The notes below the pieces were generated by a model, which saw only the letters and a program-made list of their open reading frames with translations, was not told the origin of the DNA and ran no database searches. From an uncultured Macromonas sp. (GTDB taxonomy: Bacteria; Pseudomonadota; Gammaproteobacteria; Burkholderiales; Burkholderiaceae), in assembly GCA_946481585.1 (NCBI GenBank), contig CAMLOF010000082.1:1-11070 (forward strand): DNA of 11,070 nt. Reading direction: 5' to 3'. This document shows, piece after piece, positions 1 to 7,614 of the stretch; the stretch's first letter is position 1, and each line of letters starts with the position of its first letter. The position numbers and the translations under genes are program-made.

Positions 1-72
1 CCCTGGGACGGCCACCCGCTGTTCAACGCCTTCGTGAAGGCGGGTCTGGACCAGCACGCACGCAAAGGCTGA
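1..72 (+). CDS. pyrG: CTP synthase, C-terminal end (partial)
   Basis: The first 72 bases read in frame as the last 23 residues of a protein, beginning PWDGHPLF and ending in a TGA stop. The D-G-H-P-L-F stretch matches the tail of the glutamine amidotransferase domain of CTP synthase, just after the catalytic His-Pro-Glu motif that must lie outside the window. The enzyme aminates UTP to CTP in the cytoplasm using glutamine. The stop is only 4 bp before kdsA, and the AAAGG that serves as the kdsA ribosome binding site lies inside these last codons, so the two genes are probably co-transcribed. The identification rests on a short tail plus the well-known pyrG-kdsA-eno neighbourhood of Burkholderiales. 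Confidence 0.85.
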   Translation, partial: PWDGHPLFNAFVKAGLDQHARKG

Positions 73-76
73 AGCC

Positions 77-937
<861 letters not shown>

Positions 938-953
938 CACCGGAAAGCCCCCC

Positions 954-2584
<1,631 letters not shown>

Positions 2585-2601
2585 TACACCAGCAAGGCCG
2601 C

Positions 2602-2892
2602 ATGACCATGGGCGCCCGCTTTGTCGCGGTCTTGCTGCTGGTGCTGCTGGGCATCGTGCATGCCCAGCTGTGGTGGGGGCGCGGAAGCGTCCCTCAGGTG
2701 AACGGCCTGCGCCAGGAGCTGGCCGAGCAGGAAAAGGCCAACGCCGAAGCCCGCCAACGCAACGAACAATTGGCCAGCGAAGTACGCGATCTGCGCGAGG
2801 GGCTGGACATGGTCGAGGAAATGGCGCGCCATGAACTGGGCATGGTCAAACCCAACGAGATATTCGTTCAGGTGGCCAAGCCCAAGCCATGA
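2602..2892 (+). CDS. ftsB: Cell division protein FtsB (septum formation initiator, DivIC family)
   Basis: FtsB is a bitopic inner-membrane protein that binds FtsL and FtsQ and helps activate septal peptidoglycan synthesis. The 96 residues show the expected order: a short cytoplasmic start, one transmembrane helix (about 5-22, rich in V, L and I), a periplasmic coiled coil (about 31-70, rich in E, Q, R and L) and the conserved tail V-E-E-M-A-R-H-E-L-G-M-V-K-P-N-E (71-86), which matches the family's E-E-x-A-R-x-E-L-x-M-x-x-P-x-E pattern. Two ATG codons compete: 2602 (AAGG 4 nt upstream) and 2608 (AAGG 10 nt upstream). I list the longer form; the two differ by two residues and neither choice affects the helix. 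It follows eno by 17 bp and its TGA overlaps the next start. Confidence 0.95.
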   Translation: MTMGARFVAVLLLVLLGIVHAQLWWGRGSVPQVNGLRQELAEQEKANAEARQRNEQLASEVRDLREGLDMVEEMARHELGMVKPNEIFVQVAKPKP

Positions 2893-3326
2893 CGGTCACC
2901 AACGGGTTGGTTTGTCTGGTGGGCGCCCCGGGCACCCGGCCCCAGGCTGTTGCCCAGGCTCTGACAGACCTTCAACCCAGCCTTCAATGCAAGGTTTTCA
3001 CCTCACCAGGCGACTTCGGAGCCTTCTGGTCAGGTCAGGCGCAAGACTTATCAACGGGCACGCGGGTATTGCTGCTCGCGCATGACACGCCCGCCCCCGC
3101 TGACGCACAGGCAGACGATGCGTGGCGTGCAGCACTCTGGAAGTCCCAGGTGCCACACCAGGTTATCTACGGTACCGAAGAGACCTTGGCCAACCACGCC
3201 GCTCAGGCACTGGGGCTGCTACCCATGCCCGCCAGGCGCACCATGGCGCCCTGGGCCTGTGAAAAATGCAGCGACCCAGACTGTGAACACCGGCTGTTCC
3301 AGGACCTGCTCGCACAACGCCCCTGA
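2889..3326 (+). CDS. Unrecognised 145-residue protein with C-terminal Cys-x2-Cys-x4-Cys-x-His motif
   Basis: I do not recognise this family. The gene starts in an ATGA overlap with the ftsB stop, so it is probably translated by coupling to ftsB and belongs to the same operon. The sequence alternates hydrophobic strands and helices: a first strand and loop L-V-C-L-V-G-A-P-G-T (7-16), an L-L-L-A-H strand (61-65) and a V-I-Y-G-T strand (92-96) followed by a helix. This looks like a small Rossmann or P-loop-like layout, but the loop lacks the Lys-Ser/Thr of a working Walker A motif, so nucleotide binding is doubtful. The end carries C124-x2-C127-x4-C132-x-H134, a likely zinc or Fe-S binding knuckle. 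No signal peptide or membrane helix is visible. The coding frame is sustained and well placed, so I think the gene is real; its function is unknown. Confidence 0.82.
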   Translation: MTVTNGLVCLVGAPGTRPQAVAQALTDLQPSLQCKVFTSPGDFGAFWSGQAQDLSTGTRVLLLAHDTPAPADAQADDAWRAALWKSQVPHQVIYGTEETLANHAAQALGLLPMPARRTMAPWACEKCSDPDCEHRLFQDLLAQRP

Positions 3327-3361
3327 AAAGCCTCTACCCGCCAAGCGCCGCCTGGCAGGCT
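3327..3361 (-). terminator. Possible hairpin terminator downstream of hslO
   Basis: In the 46-bp gap between two convergent genes, AGCCT (3329-3333) can pair with AGGCT (3357-3361), and GCCA (3340-3343) with TGGC (3353-3356), leaving an uneven internal bulge. Read on the minus strand, the stem is followed by TTTTC, so it could act as a weak intrinsic terminator for hslO transcripts. The plus-strand side has no T-run. The fit is imperfect and I have not computed a folding energy. Confidence 0.3.
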
Positions 3362-3370
3362 GTGTACACA
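3361..3370. repeat. 10-bp perfect palindrome TGTGTACACA between convergent genes
   Basis: TGTGTACACA equals its own reverse complement and lies 2 bp beyond the hslO stop, in the convergent gap after the 145-residue gene. It does not extend further (C on both flanks). It could be a protein-binding site or simply chance; no neighbouring promoter supports an operator role. Confidence 0.4.
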
Positions 3371-3372
3371 CC

Positions 3373-4353
3373 TCACTGCACCTGGGATGACCCAGGAGGC
3401 TGCTGCTGCCGCGACAGGAAAAGCCTCGCGGCATCCACAGCATCAAAGCGGTATTTCATGCCGCAGAAGTCGCAGCCCACCTCCACCTCGCCCCGCTCGG
3501 CCAGAACCGACTCCACCTCATCCACACCCAGCCCCTGCAACATGCCCGCCACGCGCTCACGCGAACAGGTGCAGGAGAAACGCGGCTCCGGTGCGCCTTC
3601 GCCCGGCACAAAACGCATCAGCTTTTCCTGCCAGAACAGGCGGTGCAGGATGGTGTCTGCGTCCAGTTCCAGCAACTCCTCGCGCTTGAGGCTGGCGGCC
3701 AGCATGGCAATGCGGTTGAAGTCCTCGTTGTGCCCCAGCTGATCCTCTTCGGCCCGGGTGGCTGCAGTGCCAGACAGATTGGCCTCCCCCATGGCAGGAA
3801 TCCTCTGGATGAGCAAACCCGCTGCCATGTGTTCATTGGCTGCCAGCACCAGCTTGGTGTCGAGCTGCTCACTCTGCAGCATGTAGTGCTCCAGCACGTC
3901 GCTCATGCGCTCCAGCTTTTCATGGCGGGCACCGGTCAGCGGAACCACACCCTGGTAAGGCTGCTGCCCGGGCATGCGGTCCTTCGGGTCCAGCGTGATC
4001 GCACACCGCCCTTGCCCGTTGACGTTCACCAGGTGGCTCAGCGGCACACCTTCAGCCACCTCACCGGCGACTTTGGCCGTCGCCCGGAAGCCAAAGTCCG
4101 GCTGCACCTCGGCCACCGCGAGCTTCACCGGCCCGTCGCCAAAAATCTGCAGCACCAGGGAACCGTTGAACTTGATGTTGCCCTGCATCAGCACCGCCGC
4201 GGCAGACATTTCACCCAGGAGTTCACGGACCGCTTGCGGATAGGAGCCAGCTTGCTCATGACGGCGCAACACCTCTTGCCAGCCGTCGGTCAACCTCACC
4301 AGCATGCCGCGAACAGGCATGCCCTCGAACAAAAATTTGTGCAATTCAGACAC
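3373..4353 (-). CDS. hslO: Redox-regulated chaperone Hsp33
   Basis: Hsp33 is a cytoplasmic holdase that stays inactive while four cysteines bind zinc; it unfolds its linker and becomes active when oxidants such as peroxide or hypochlorite oxidise them. At 326 residues it is slightly longer than the usual ~290-300. The N-terminal substrate-binding domain shows A-V-R-E-L-L-G-E-M-S (41-50) and L-M-Q-G-N-I-K (55-61). The redox switch is intact: C261-x-C263 in F-S-C-T-C-S and C294-x2-C297 in C-D-F-C-G-M-K-Y. The tail after residue 312 is low-complexity and Q/P/S-rich. The start is GTG at 4353, chosen because M-S-E-L-H-K-F-L-F fits family N-termini; AAGGCCAAGGCC directly precedes it. It is 13 bp behind the gamma-carbonic-anhydrase gene on the same strand, so the two are probably one transcript. 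Confidence 0.96.
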   Translation of the reverse strand: MSELHKFLFEGMPVRGMLVRLTDGWQEVLRRHEQAGSYPQAVRELLGEMSAAAVLMQGNIKFNGSLVLQIFGDGPVKLAVAEVQPDFGFRATAKVAGEVAEGVPLSHLVNVNGQGRCAITLDPKDRMPGQQPYQGVVPLTGARHEKLERMSDVLEHYMLQSEQLDTKLVLAANEHMAAGLLIQRIPAMGEANLSGTAATRAEEDQLGHNEDFNRIAMLAASLKREELLELDADTILHRLFWQEKLMRFVPGEGAPEPRFSCTCSRERVAGMLQGLGVDEVESVLAERGEVEVGCDFCGMKYRFDAVDAARLFLSRQQQPPGSSQVQ

Positions 4354-4366
4354 TGGCCTTGGCCTT

Positions 4367-4891
4367 TCAGGTCAATTTTTTCAGGCCAGCCTGGTATCGG
4401 CGGGCATTCTCTATGTAGTGCTGCGCGCTGCGGCGCAAGCCTTCAATCTGTTCCGGCGTCAATTGGCGCACCACCTTGGCGGGGCTGCCCAAAATCATCG
4501 ACCCGTCAGGAAACTCCTTGCCCTCGGTGACCAGCGAACCCGCTCCCACCAGGCAGTTCCTGCCGATCTTCGCGCCATTGAGCACCACCGCGCCAATGCC
4601 GATGAGCGACTCGTCACCAATGGTGCAACCGTGCAGCATCACTTGGTGGCCCACAGTCACGTTGTCGCCAATGGTCAAAGGAAACCCCTTATCGGCGTGC
4701 AGCACGCTGGCATCCTGGATGTTGCTGCCCTTGCCCACGGTGATGTTGTCGGTGTCGCCACGGATGACTGTGCCGAACCACACGCTGCTGTCTTCGGCCA
4801 GGGTCACGCGGCCAATCACCTGCGCGCTGTCGGCCACAAAGGCGCTCGGGTGCACCTGCGGCACCAGATCGTCAAGTTGGTATGTGCTCAT
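4367..4891 (-). CDS. Gamma-carbonic-anhydrase-like hexapeptide protein (YrdA/PaaY family)
   Basis: This 174-residue protein folds as a left-handed beta helix, shown by repeated hexapeptide units such as [24 protein letters not shown] and I-G-R-N-C-L between about residues 26 and 120. Three histidines fit the zinc-binding site at the trimer interface: His65 (V-L-H-A-D), His82 (V-G-H-Q-V) and His87 (M-L-H-G-C). The I-R-G-D motif (43-46) and N-I-Q-D (57-60) are also typical. A C-terminal helix (about 145-172) follows. Family members include true carbonic anhydrases and others with unknown substrates, so the activity is inferred. The frame stays open far upstream, but the family start M-S-T-Y-Q-L at 4891 is clear. 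AAGG abuts the ATG with no spacer, which argues against a normal Shine-Dalgarno site. Confidence 0.93.
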   Translation of the reverse strand: MSTYQLDDLVPQVHPSAFVADSAQVIGRVTLAEDSSVWFGTVIRGDTDNITVGKGSNIQDASVLHADKGFPLTIGDNVTVGHQVMLHGCTIGDESLIGIGAVVLNGAKIGRNCLVGAGSLVTEGKEFPDGSMILGSPAKVVRQLTPEQIEGLRRSAQHYIENARRYQAGLKKLT

Positions 4892-4906
4892 CCTTAGAAT
4901 TGTAGG
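4892..4906. promoter_or_regulatory. Candidate bidirectional promoter with overlapping -10 elements and leaderless starts
   Basis: The 15 bp between the two divergent start codons hold an AT-rich near-palindrome, TAGAATTGTA (4895-4904). On the plus strand TAGAAT (4895-4900) is one mismatch from TATAAT and would place +1 at 4907, the A of the DUF455 ATG. On the minus strand TACAAT (4904-4899) is also one mismatch from consensus and would place +1 at 4892, one base before the carbonic anhydrase ATG. Neither gene has a Shine-Dalgarno at a working distance, which fits leaderless mRNAs. The -35 positions, which fall inside the opposite gene, look poor on both sides. Basis: sequence match and spacing only. 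Confidence 0.5.
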
Positions 4907-5737
4907 ATGCACGCTCCAGAACTGCGCGCGCAGGCCCTGGAGGCCCTGTGCTGCGCCGACATTGACGAAAAATGCCGCCTGGCAACCGATTTGTGGCATC
5001 AGGCCGGGCACATGCTGCTCGACACCGGCACAACGCTGTATGCGGCGGCAACGCTGCCGGGGCGCCCTGCCACGCCTCGCCTCATCCCCCCGGGCAGCGT
5101 ACCGAACCGCTCTCCCTTCACTCCTGAAGGTGGGGCGGCACTCATCCACGCCATCTGCCACATCGAGTTCAACGCCATCAACCTGGCGCTGGACGCGGTG
5201 TGGCGCTTTGCAGGCATGCCGCGTGAGTTCTATCTGGACTGGCTGCGAGTGGCCGCCGAAGAGGCCTACCACTTTGGCCTGCTGCGCGGCCACCTGCGCG
5301 CCCTGCCCCACGTCAACCCCGGCAAGCACTGGGACTACGGCGATTTCGAGGCCCACGACGGCCTGTGGGCCATGTGCGAAAAAACCGCTGGCGACATCAC
5401 CGCGCGCATGGCGCTGGTGCCGCGCACCCTGGAGGCACGCGGTCTGGATGCCACGCCGCTGATCCAGGCCAAGCTGCGCAAGGTGGGCACCCCCCAGGCA
5501 CTGGAGACCGTGGCCATTCTGGACATCATCCTGCGCGACGAGGTGGGCCACGTGGCCATCGGCAACCACTGGTACCGCTGGTTGTGCGAACGCCAGGGGC
5601 TGGACCCAGTGAGCCACTACCGCGTGCTGGCACGCCAGCACAGCGCTCCGCGCCTGAAGCCGCCCTTCAACGCAGCCGCCCGGCGACGGGCTGGCTTCAG
5701 CCAGGCCGAGCTGGACTATCTGCAACAGGTGGTGTGA
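4907..5737 (+). CDS. DUF455 family ferritin-like protein
   Basis: This is a 276-residue protein of the DUF455/COG2833 family, which belongs to the ferritin-like four-helix superfamily and is distantly related to the tRNA hydroxylase MiaE; its own substrate is not established. Candidate di-metal ligands are visible in helix motifs: Glu87 in H-I-E-F-N-A-I-N, Glu119 and His122 in A-E-E-A-Y-H-F, and Glu212 and His215 in D-E-V-G-H-V-A-I-G. Together with Glu158 these give the two E-x2-H pairs expected of a diiron or related site. Residues about 40-75 are a proline-rich linker, [10 protein letters not shown]. There is no signal peptide, so it is likely cytoplasmic. The ATG at 4907 follows TAGG without a spacer. 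The gene is divergent from the carbonic anhydrase gene by 15 bp and converges on xerD with an 11-bp gap. Confidence 0.9.
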   Translation: MHAPELRAQALEALCCADIDEKCRLATDLWHQAGHMLLDTGTTLYAAATLPGRPATPRLIPPGSVPNRSPFTPEGGAALIHAICHIEFNAINLALDAVWRFAGMPREFYLDWLRVAAEEAYHFGLLRGHLRALPHVNPGKHWDYGDFEAHDGLWAMCEKTAGDITARMALVPRTLEARGLDATPLIQAKLRKVGTPQALETVAILDIILRDEVGHVAIGNHWYRWLCERQGLDPVSHYRVLARQHSAPRLKPPFNAAARRRAGFSQAELDYLQQVV

Positions 5738-5748
5738 CTGGCACAACC

Positions 5749-6657
5749 TCACCCACGCGGGTGGTGTTTGGCGTGCAACTGCTTCAACCGCTCCCGGGCC
5801 ACATGGGTGTAGATGGTGGTGGTTGAAATGTCGGCGTGCCCCAGCAGCAACTGCACGGCACGAAGGTCTGCCCCGTGGTTGAGCAAATGGGTGGCAAAGG
5901 CGTGGCGCAGGGTGTGTGGCGACAAGTGTGTGGTGATCCCCGCCTGCTGAGCATATTTTTTCACCAGCACCCAGAACATCACGCGCGTCATTCCTGCCCC
6001 CCGCGCGGTCACGAACAAGTCCTCGCTCACCTGCCCGGCCAGAATCGTTGGCCGCGCTTCAGCCAGGTACAGGCGCAACCAGCGCAAAGCTTCGTCGCCG
6101 AAGGGCACCAGCCGCTCCTTGCTGCCCTTGCCCATCACACGCAGCACCTGGTCGGGCAGGCTCAATTCAAAGGTGCGCAAGCCCACCAACTCGCTCACGC
6201 GCAAGCCGCTGGCGTACATCAATTCCAGCATGGCGCGGTCGCGCAAGCCCAAGGCTTGGCTGGTGTCAGGGGCACGCAGCAACGCTTCCACCTGCGCCTC
6301 GGTCAGCGTCTTGGGCACTCGAGCCAGTTGCTTCGCCGCCAACAGCTTCAGCGTCGGGTCCACCTGCACCAGCCCTTCCCGCAGGGCCCATCGGTAAAAG
6401 CGCCGCAACACCGTCAGACGGCGGTTGGCGCTGGTGGCCTTGCCGCCTTCGCGCAACTTCACCCCCATGTAGGCCTGCAAATCTGCCTCGCCAGCGCCAG
6501 TGAGCGGCAAGGCCTGCAGGCCAGCCCGGGCGCCTTTTGGCCCGGTGTCGGCCAGCCATGTGGCGAATTGCGACAGGTCCCGCCGGTAGGCCTCCAGGGT
6601 GTTACTGGCCAAGCCGTCTTCCAGCCAAAGCGCATCAATGAATCGTTCCAAGGGCAT
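5749..6657 (-). CDS. xerD: Site-specific tyrosine recombinase XerD
   Basis: XerD works with XerC at the dif site near the replication terminus to resolve chromosome dimers, activated by FtsK. The 302 residues contain the N-terminal SAM-like core-binding domain (about 1-85, including [10 protein letters not shown]) and the C-terminal catalytic domain. The active-site set is complete: Arg153 in G-L-R-V-S-E, Lys177 in G-K-G-S-K-E-R, His248 and Arg251 in P-H-T-L-R-H, His274 in L-G-H-A-D, and nucleophile Tyr283 in T-I-Y-T-H-V. The tail [11 protein letters not shown] and final H-H-P-R-G match XerD and not XerC. AGGAG (6665-6669) lies 8 nt upstream of the ATG at 6657; another ATG at 6662 is out of frame. 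This is the chromosomal housekeeping recombinase; nothing suggests an adjacent integrated element. Confidence 0.95.
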   Translation of the reverse strand: MPLERFIDALWLEDGLASNTLEAYRRDLSQFATWLADTGPKGARAGLQALPLTGAGEADLQAYMGVKLREGGKATSANRRLTVLRRFYRWALREGLVQVDPTLKLLAAKQLARVPKTLTEAQVEALLRAPDTSQALGLRDRAMLELMYASGLRVSELVGLRTFELSLPDQVLRVMGKGSKERLVPFGDEALRWLRLYLAEARPTILAGQVSEDLFVTARGAGMTRVMFWVLVKKYAQQAGITTHLSPHTLRHAFATHLLNHGADLRAVQLLLGHADISTTTIYTHVARERLKQLHAKHHPRG

Positions 6658-6676
6658 CCCATGCTCTCCTGCGGGG

Positions 6677-6682
6677 ATTATG
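6677..6682 (-). promoter_or_regulatory. xerD: Possible -10 element for xerD
   Basis: Read on the minus strand this hexamer is CATAAT, one mismatch from TATAAT. It would start transcription near 6670, immediately before the AGGAG ribosome binding site at 6669-6665 and about 13 nt ahead of the xerD ATG. No convincing -35 hexamer is present at 16-18 bp spacing, so the call is weak. Confidence 0.3.
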
Positions 6683-6690
6683 TTCCGGCA

Positions 6691-6730
6691 ACGTTCGCAG
6701 GCAGAATGCGCAGTGACAACCGACGTTCGC
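6691..6730. repeat. Direct repeat ACGTTCGC x2 in the xerD-gloB divergent gap
   Basis: ACGTTCGC occurs at 6691-6698 and again at 6723-6730, the second copy ending one base before the gloB start codon. The copies are 32 bp apart (about three helical turns) within a 74-bp gap between divergently transcribed genes. This is compatible with a pair of regulator sites but could be chance. Confidence 0.35.
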
Positions 6731-6731
6731 C

Positions 6732-7505
6732 ATGCTCACACTGTTTCCCATTCCTGCGTTTTCTGACAATTACATATGGCTGCTGCACGACGGCCGTGAT
6801 GCGTGGGTCGTGGACCCTGGAGACCCCGTTCCAGTGGAAAACCACTTGCGCCAACTGGGCCTGACTCTGCGCGGCATTCTTCTCACCCACCACCATGCCG
6901 ACCACACCGGCGGGGTTGACGAACTCCGCACCATCACAGGCGCTCGGGTGTTCGGCCCGGTGTTTGAAACACTGCCAGAACCTGTGGACCGGCTGGGCGA
7001 AGGCGATACGGTAGAACTGCTCGGATTGACATTCCAGATCCTGGAAGTGCCCGGCCACACTGCAGGTCACATCGCGTACTTCGCACCTGACGCCGAAGGC
7101 GGCCCCCTGCTGTTCTGCGGCGACACACTTTTCTCTGGGGGATGCGGCCGACTGTTCGAGGGCACGCCAGCGCAAATGCTCGCGTCCCTGGACAAGCTGG
7201 CAGCGCTGCCTTCCAACACCCGCGTCTGCTGCACGCATGAATACACCTTGAGCAACCTGCGCTTTGCGCTGGCCGTGGAGCCCGGCAATACAGACTTGGC
7301 TGACTACAACAAGCGTTGCGAGGAACTCCGCGCCCAGGGCAAACCCACGTTGCCCAGCAACATAGGGCAGGAATTGCGCATCAACCCCTTCCTGCGCAGC
7401 CGCGAGCCCGCAGTGCTCATGTCCATCAAGGCCCAAATGCCCCAGGCCAACAACGAGATCACCGCCTTTGCAGCGCTCCGCGAATGGAAGAACAACTTCC
7501 GTTGA
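6732..7505 (+). CDS. gloB: Hydroxyacylglutathione hydrolase (glyoxalase II)
   Basis: Glyoxalase II hydrolyses S-lactoylglutathione to D-lactate and glutathione, the second step of methylglyoxal detoxification, in the cytoplasm. The 257 residues form a metallo-beta-lactamase domain followed by the HAGH C-terminal glutathione-binding region. The metal motif [10 protein letters not shown] (52-61) supplies His53, His55, Asp57 and His58; His109 in P-G-H-T, Asp131 in C-G-D-T-L-F and His169 in T-H-E-Y complete the binuclear site. The C-terminal N-P-F-L-R motif (218-222) and K-A-Q are typical. The start [10 protein letters not shown] fits the family. No Shine-Dalgarno sequence is visible before it. 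It shares the same strand and order with mltD as in E. coli, although a 109-bp gap separates the pair here. Confidence 0.97.
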   Translation: MLTLFPIPAFSDNYIWLLHDGRDAWVVDPGDPVPVENHLRQLGLTLRGILLTHHHADHTGGVDELRTITGARVFGPVFETLPEPVDRLGEGDTVELLGLTFQILEVPGHTAGHIAYFAPDAEGGPLLFCGDTLFSGGCGRLFEGTPAQMLASLDKLAALPSNTRVCCTHEYTLSNLRFALAVEPGNTDLADYNKRCEELRAQGKPTLPSNIGQELRINPFLRSREPAVLMSIKAQMPQANNEITAFAALREWKNNFR

Positions 7506-7564
7506 GCGGTACCTGCACAGACCGTCCATCCGTTACAACCTGCAAAACCGCGCCTACCCGGGAA

Positions 7565-7611
7565 CCGGTGGCGGATAATCCGGTCTGCACATTTTTCAGC
7601 GAACAACCGGT
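7565..7611. promoter_or_regulatory. mltD: mltD leader: clustered CCGGT motifs around a possible -10 element
   Basis: In the 109-bp gap between gloB and mltD, CCGGT occurs three times (7565-7569, 7580-7584, 7607-7611). Two copies lie within the longer direct repeat AACCGGTG (7563-7570 and 7605-7612). GATAAT (7574-7579), one mismatch from TATAAT, sits between the first two copies and would give +1 near 7586, but no good -35 is seen. CAGACCG (7518-7524) and CGGTCTG (7581-7587) also form a 7-bp inverted repeat. This could be a regulated promoter for mltD; it is inferred from motif clustering only. Confidence 0.35.
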
Positions 7612-7614
7612 GCA

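Noticed and set aside
3643..4530. A 295-codon plus-strand open frame across hslO and the end of the carbonic anhydrase gene.
   Set aside because: It is antisense to two well-supported genes and has no recognisable protein features.
4892..5752. Extension of the gamma-carbonic-anhydrase frame upstream for a further 287 codons.
   Set aside because: The extension is antisense to the DUF455 gene, shows no domain, and the family N-terminus M-S-T-Y-Q-L at 4891 is clear.
5750..5763. CACCC-ACGC-GGGTG hairpin at the convergent DUF455-xerD ends as a bidirectional terminator.
   Set aside because: The stem is only 5 bp, lies within the last xerD codons and has no T-run on either strand.
5749..6657. The tyrosine recombinase as a mark of an integrated mobile element.
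   Set aside because: Its C-terminus and motifs are those of housekeeping XerD, the flanking genes are chromosomal, and no attachment repeats or cargo are present.
6655..6662. ATG at 6662 as the xerD start.
   Set aside because: It is out of frame with XerD; the in-frame ATG at 6657 has AGGAG at an 8-nt spacing.
5836..6864. A 342-codon plus-strand open frame across xerD and the start of gloB.
   Set aside because: It runs opposite a complete XerD with all catalytic residues and overlaps gloB; its sequence is Q/H/A-rich noise.
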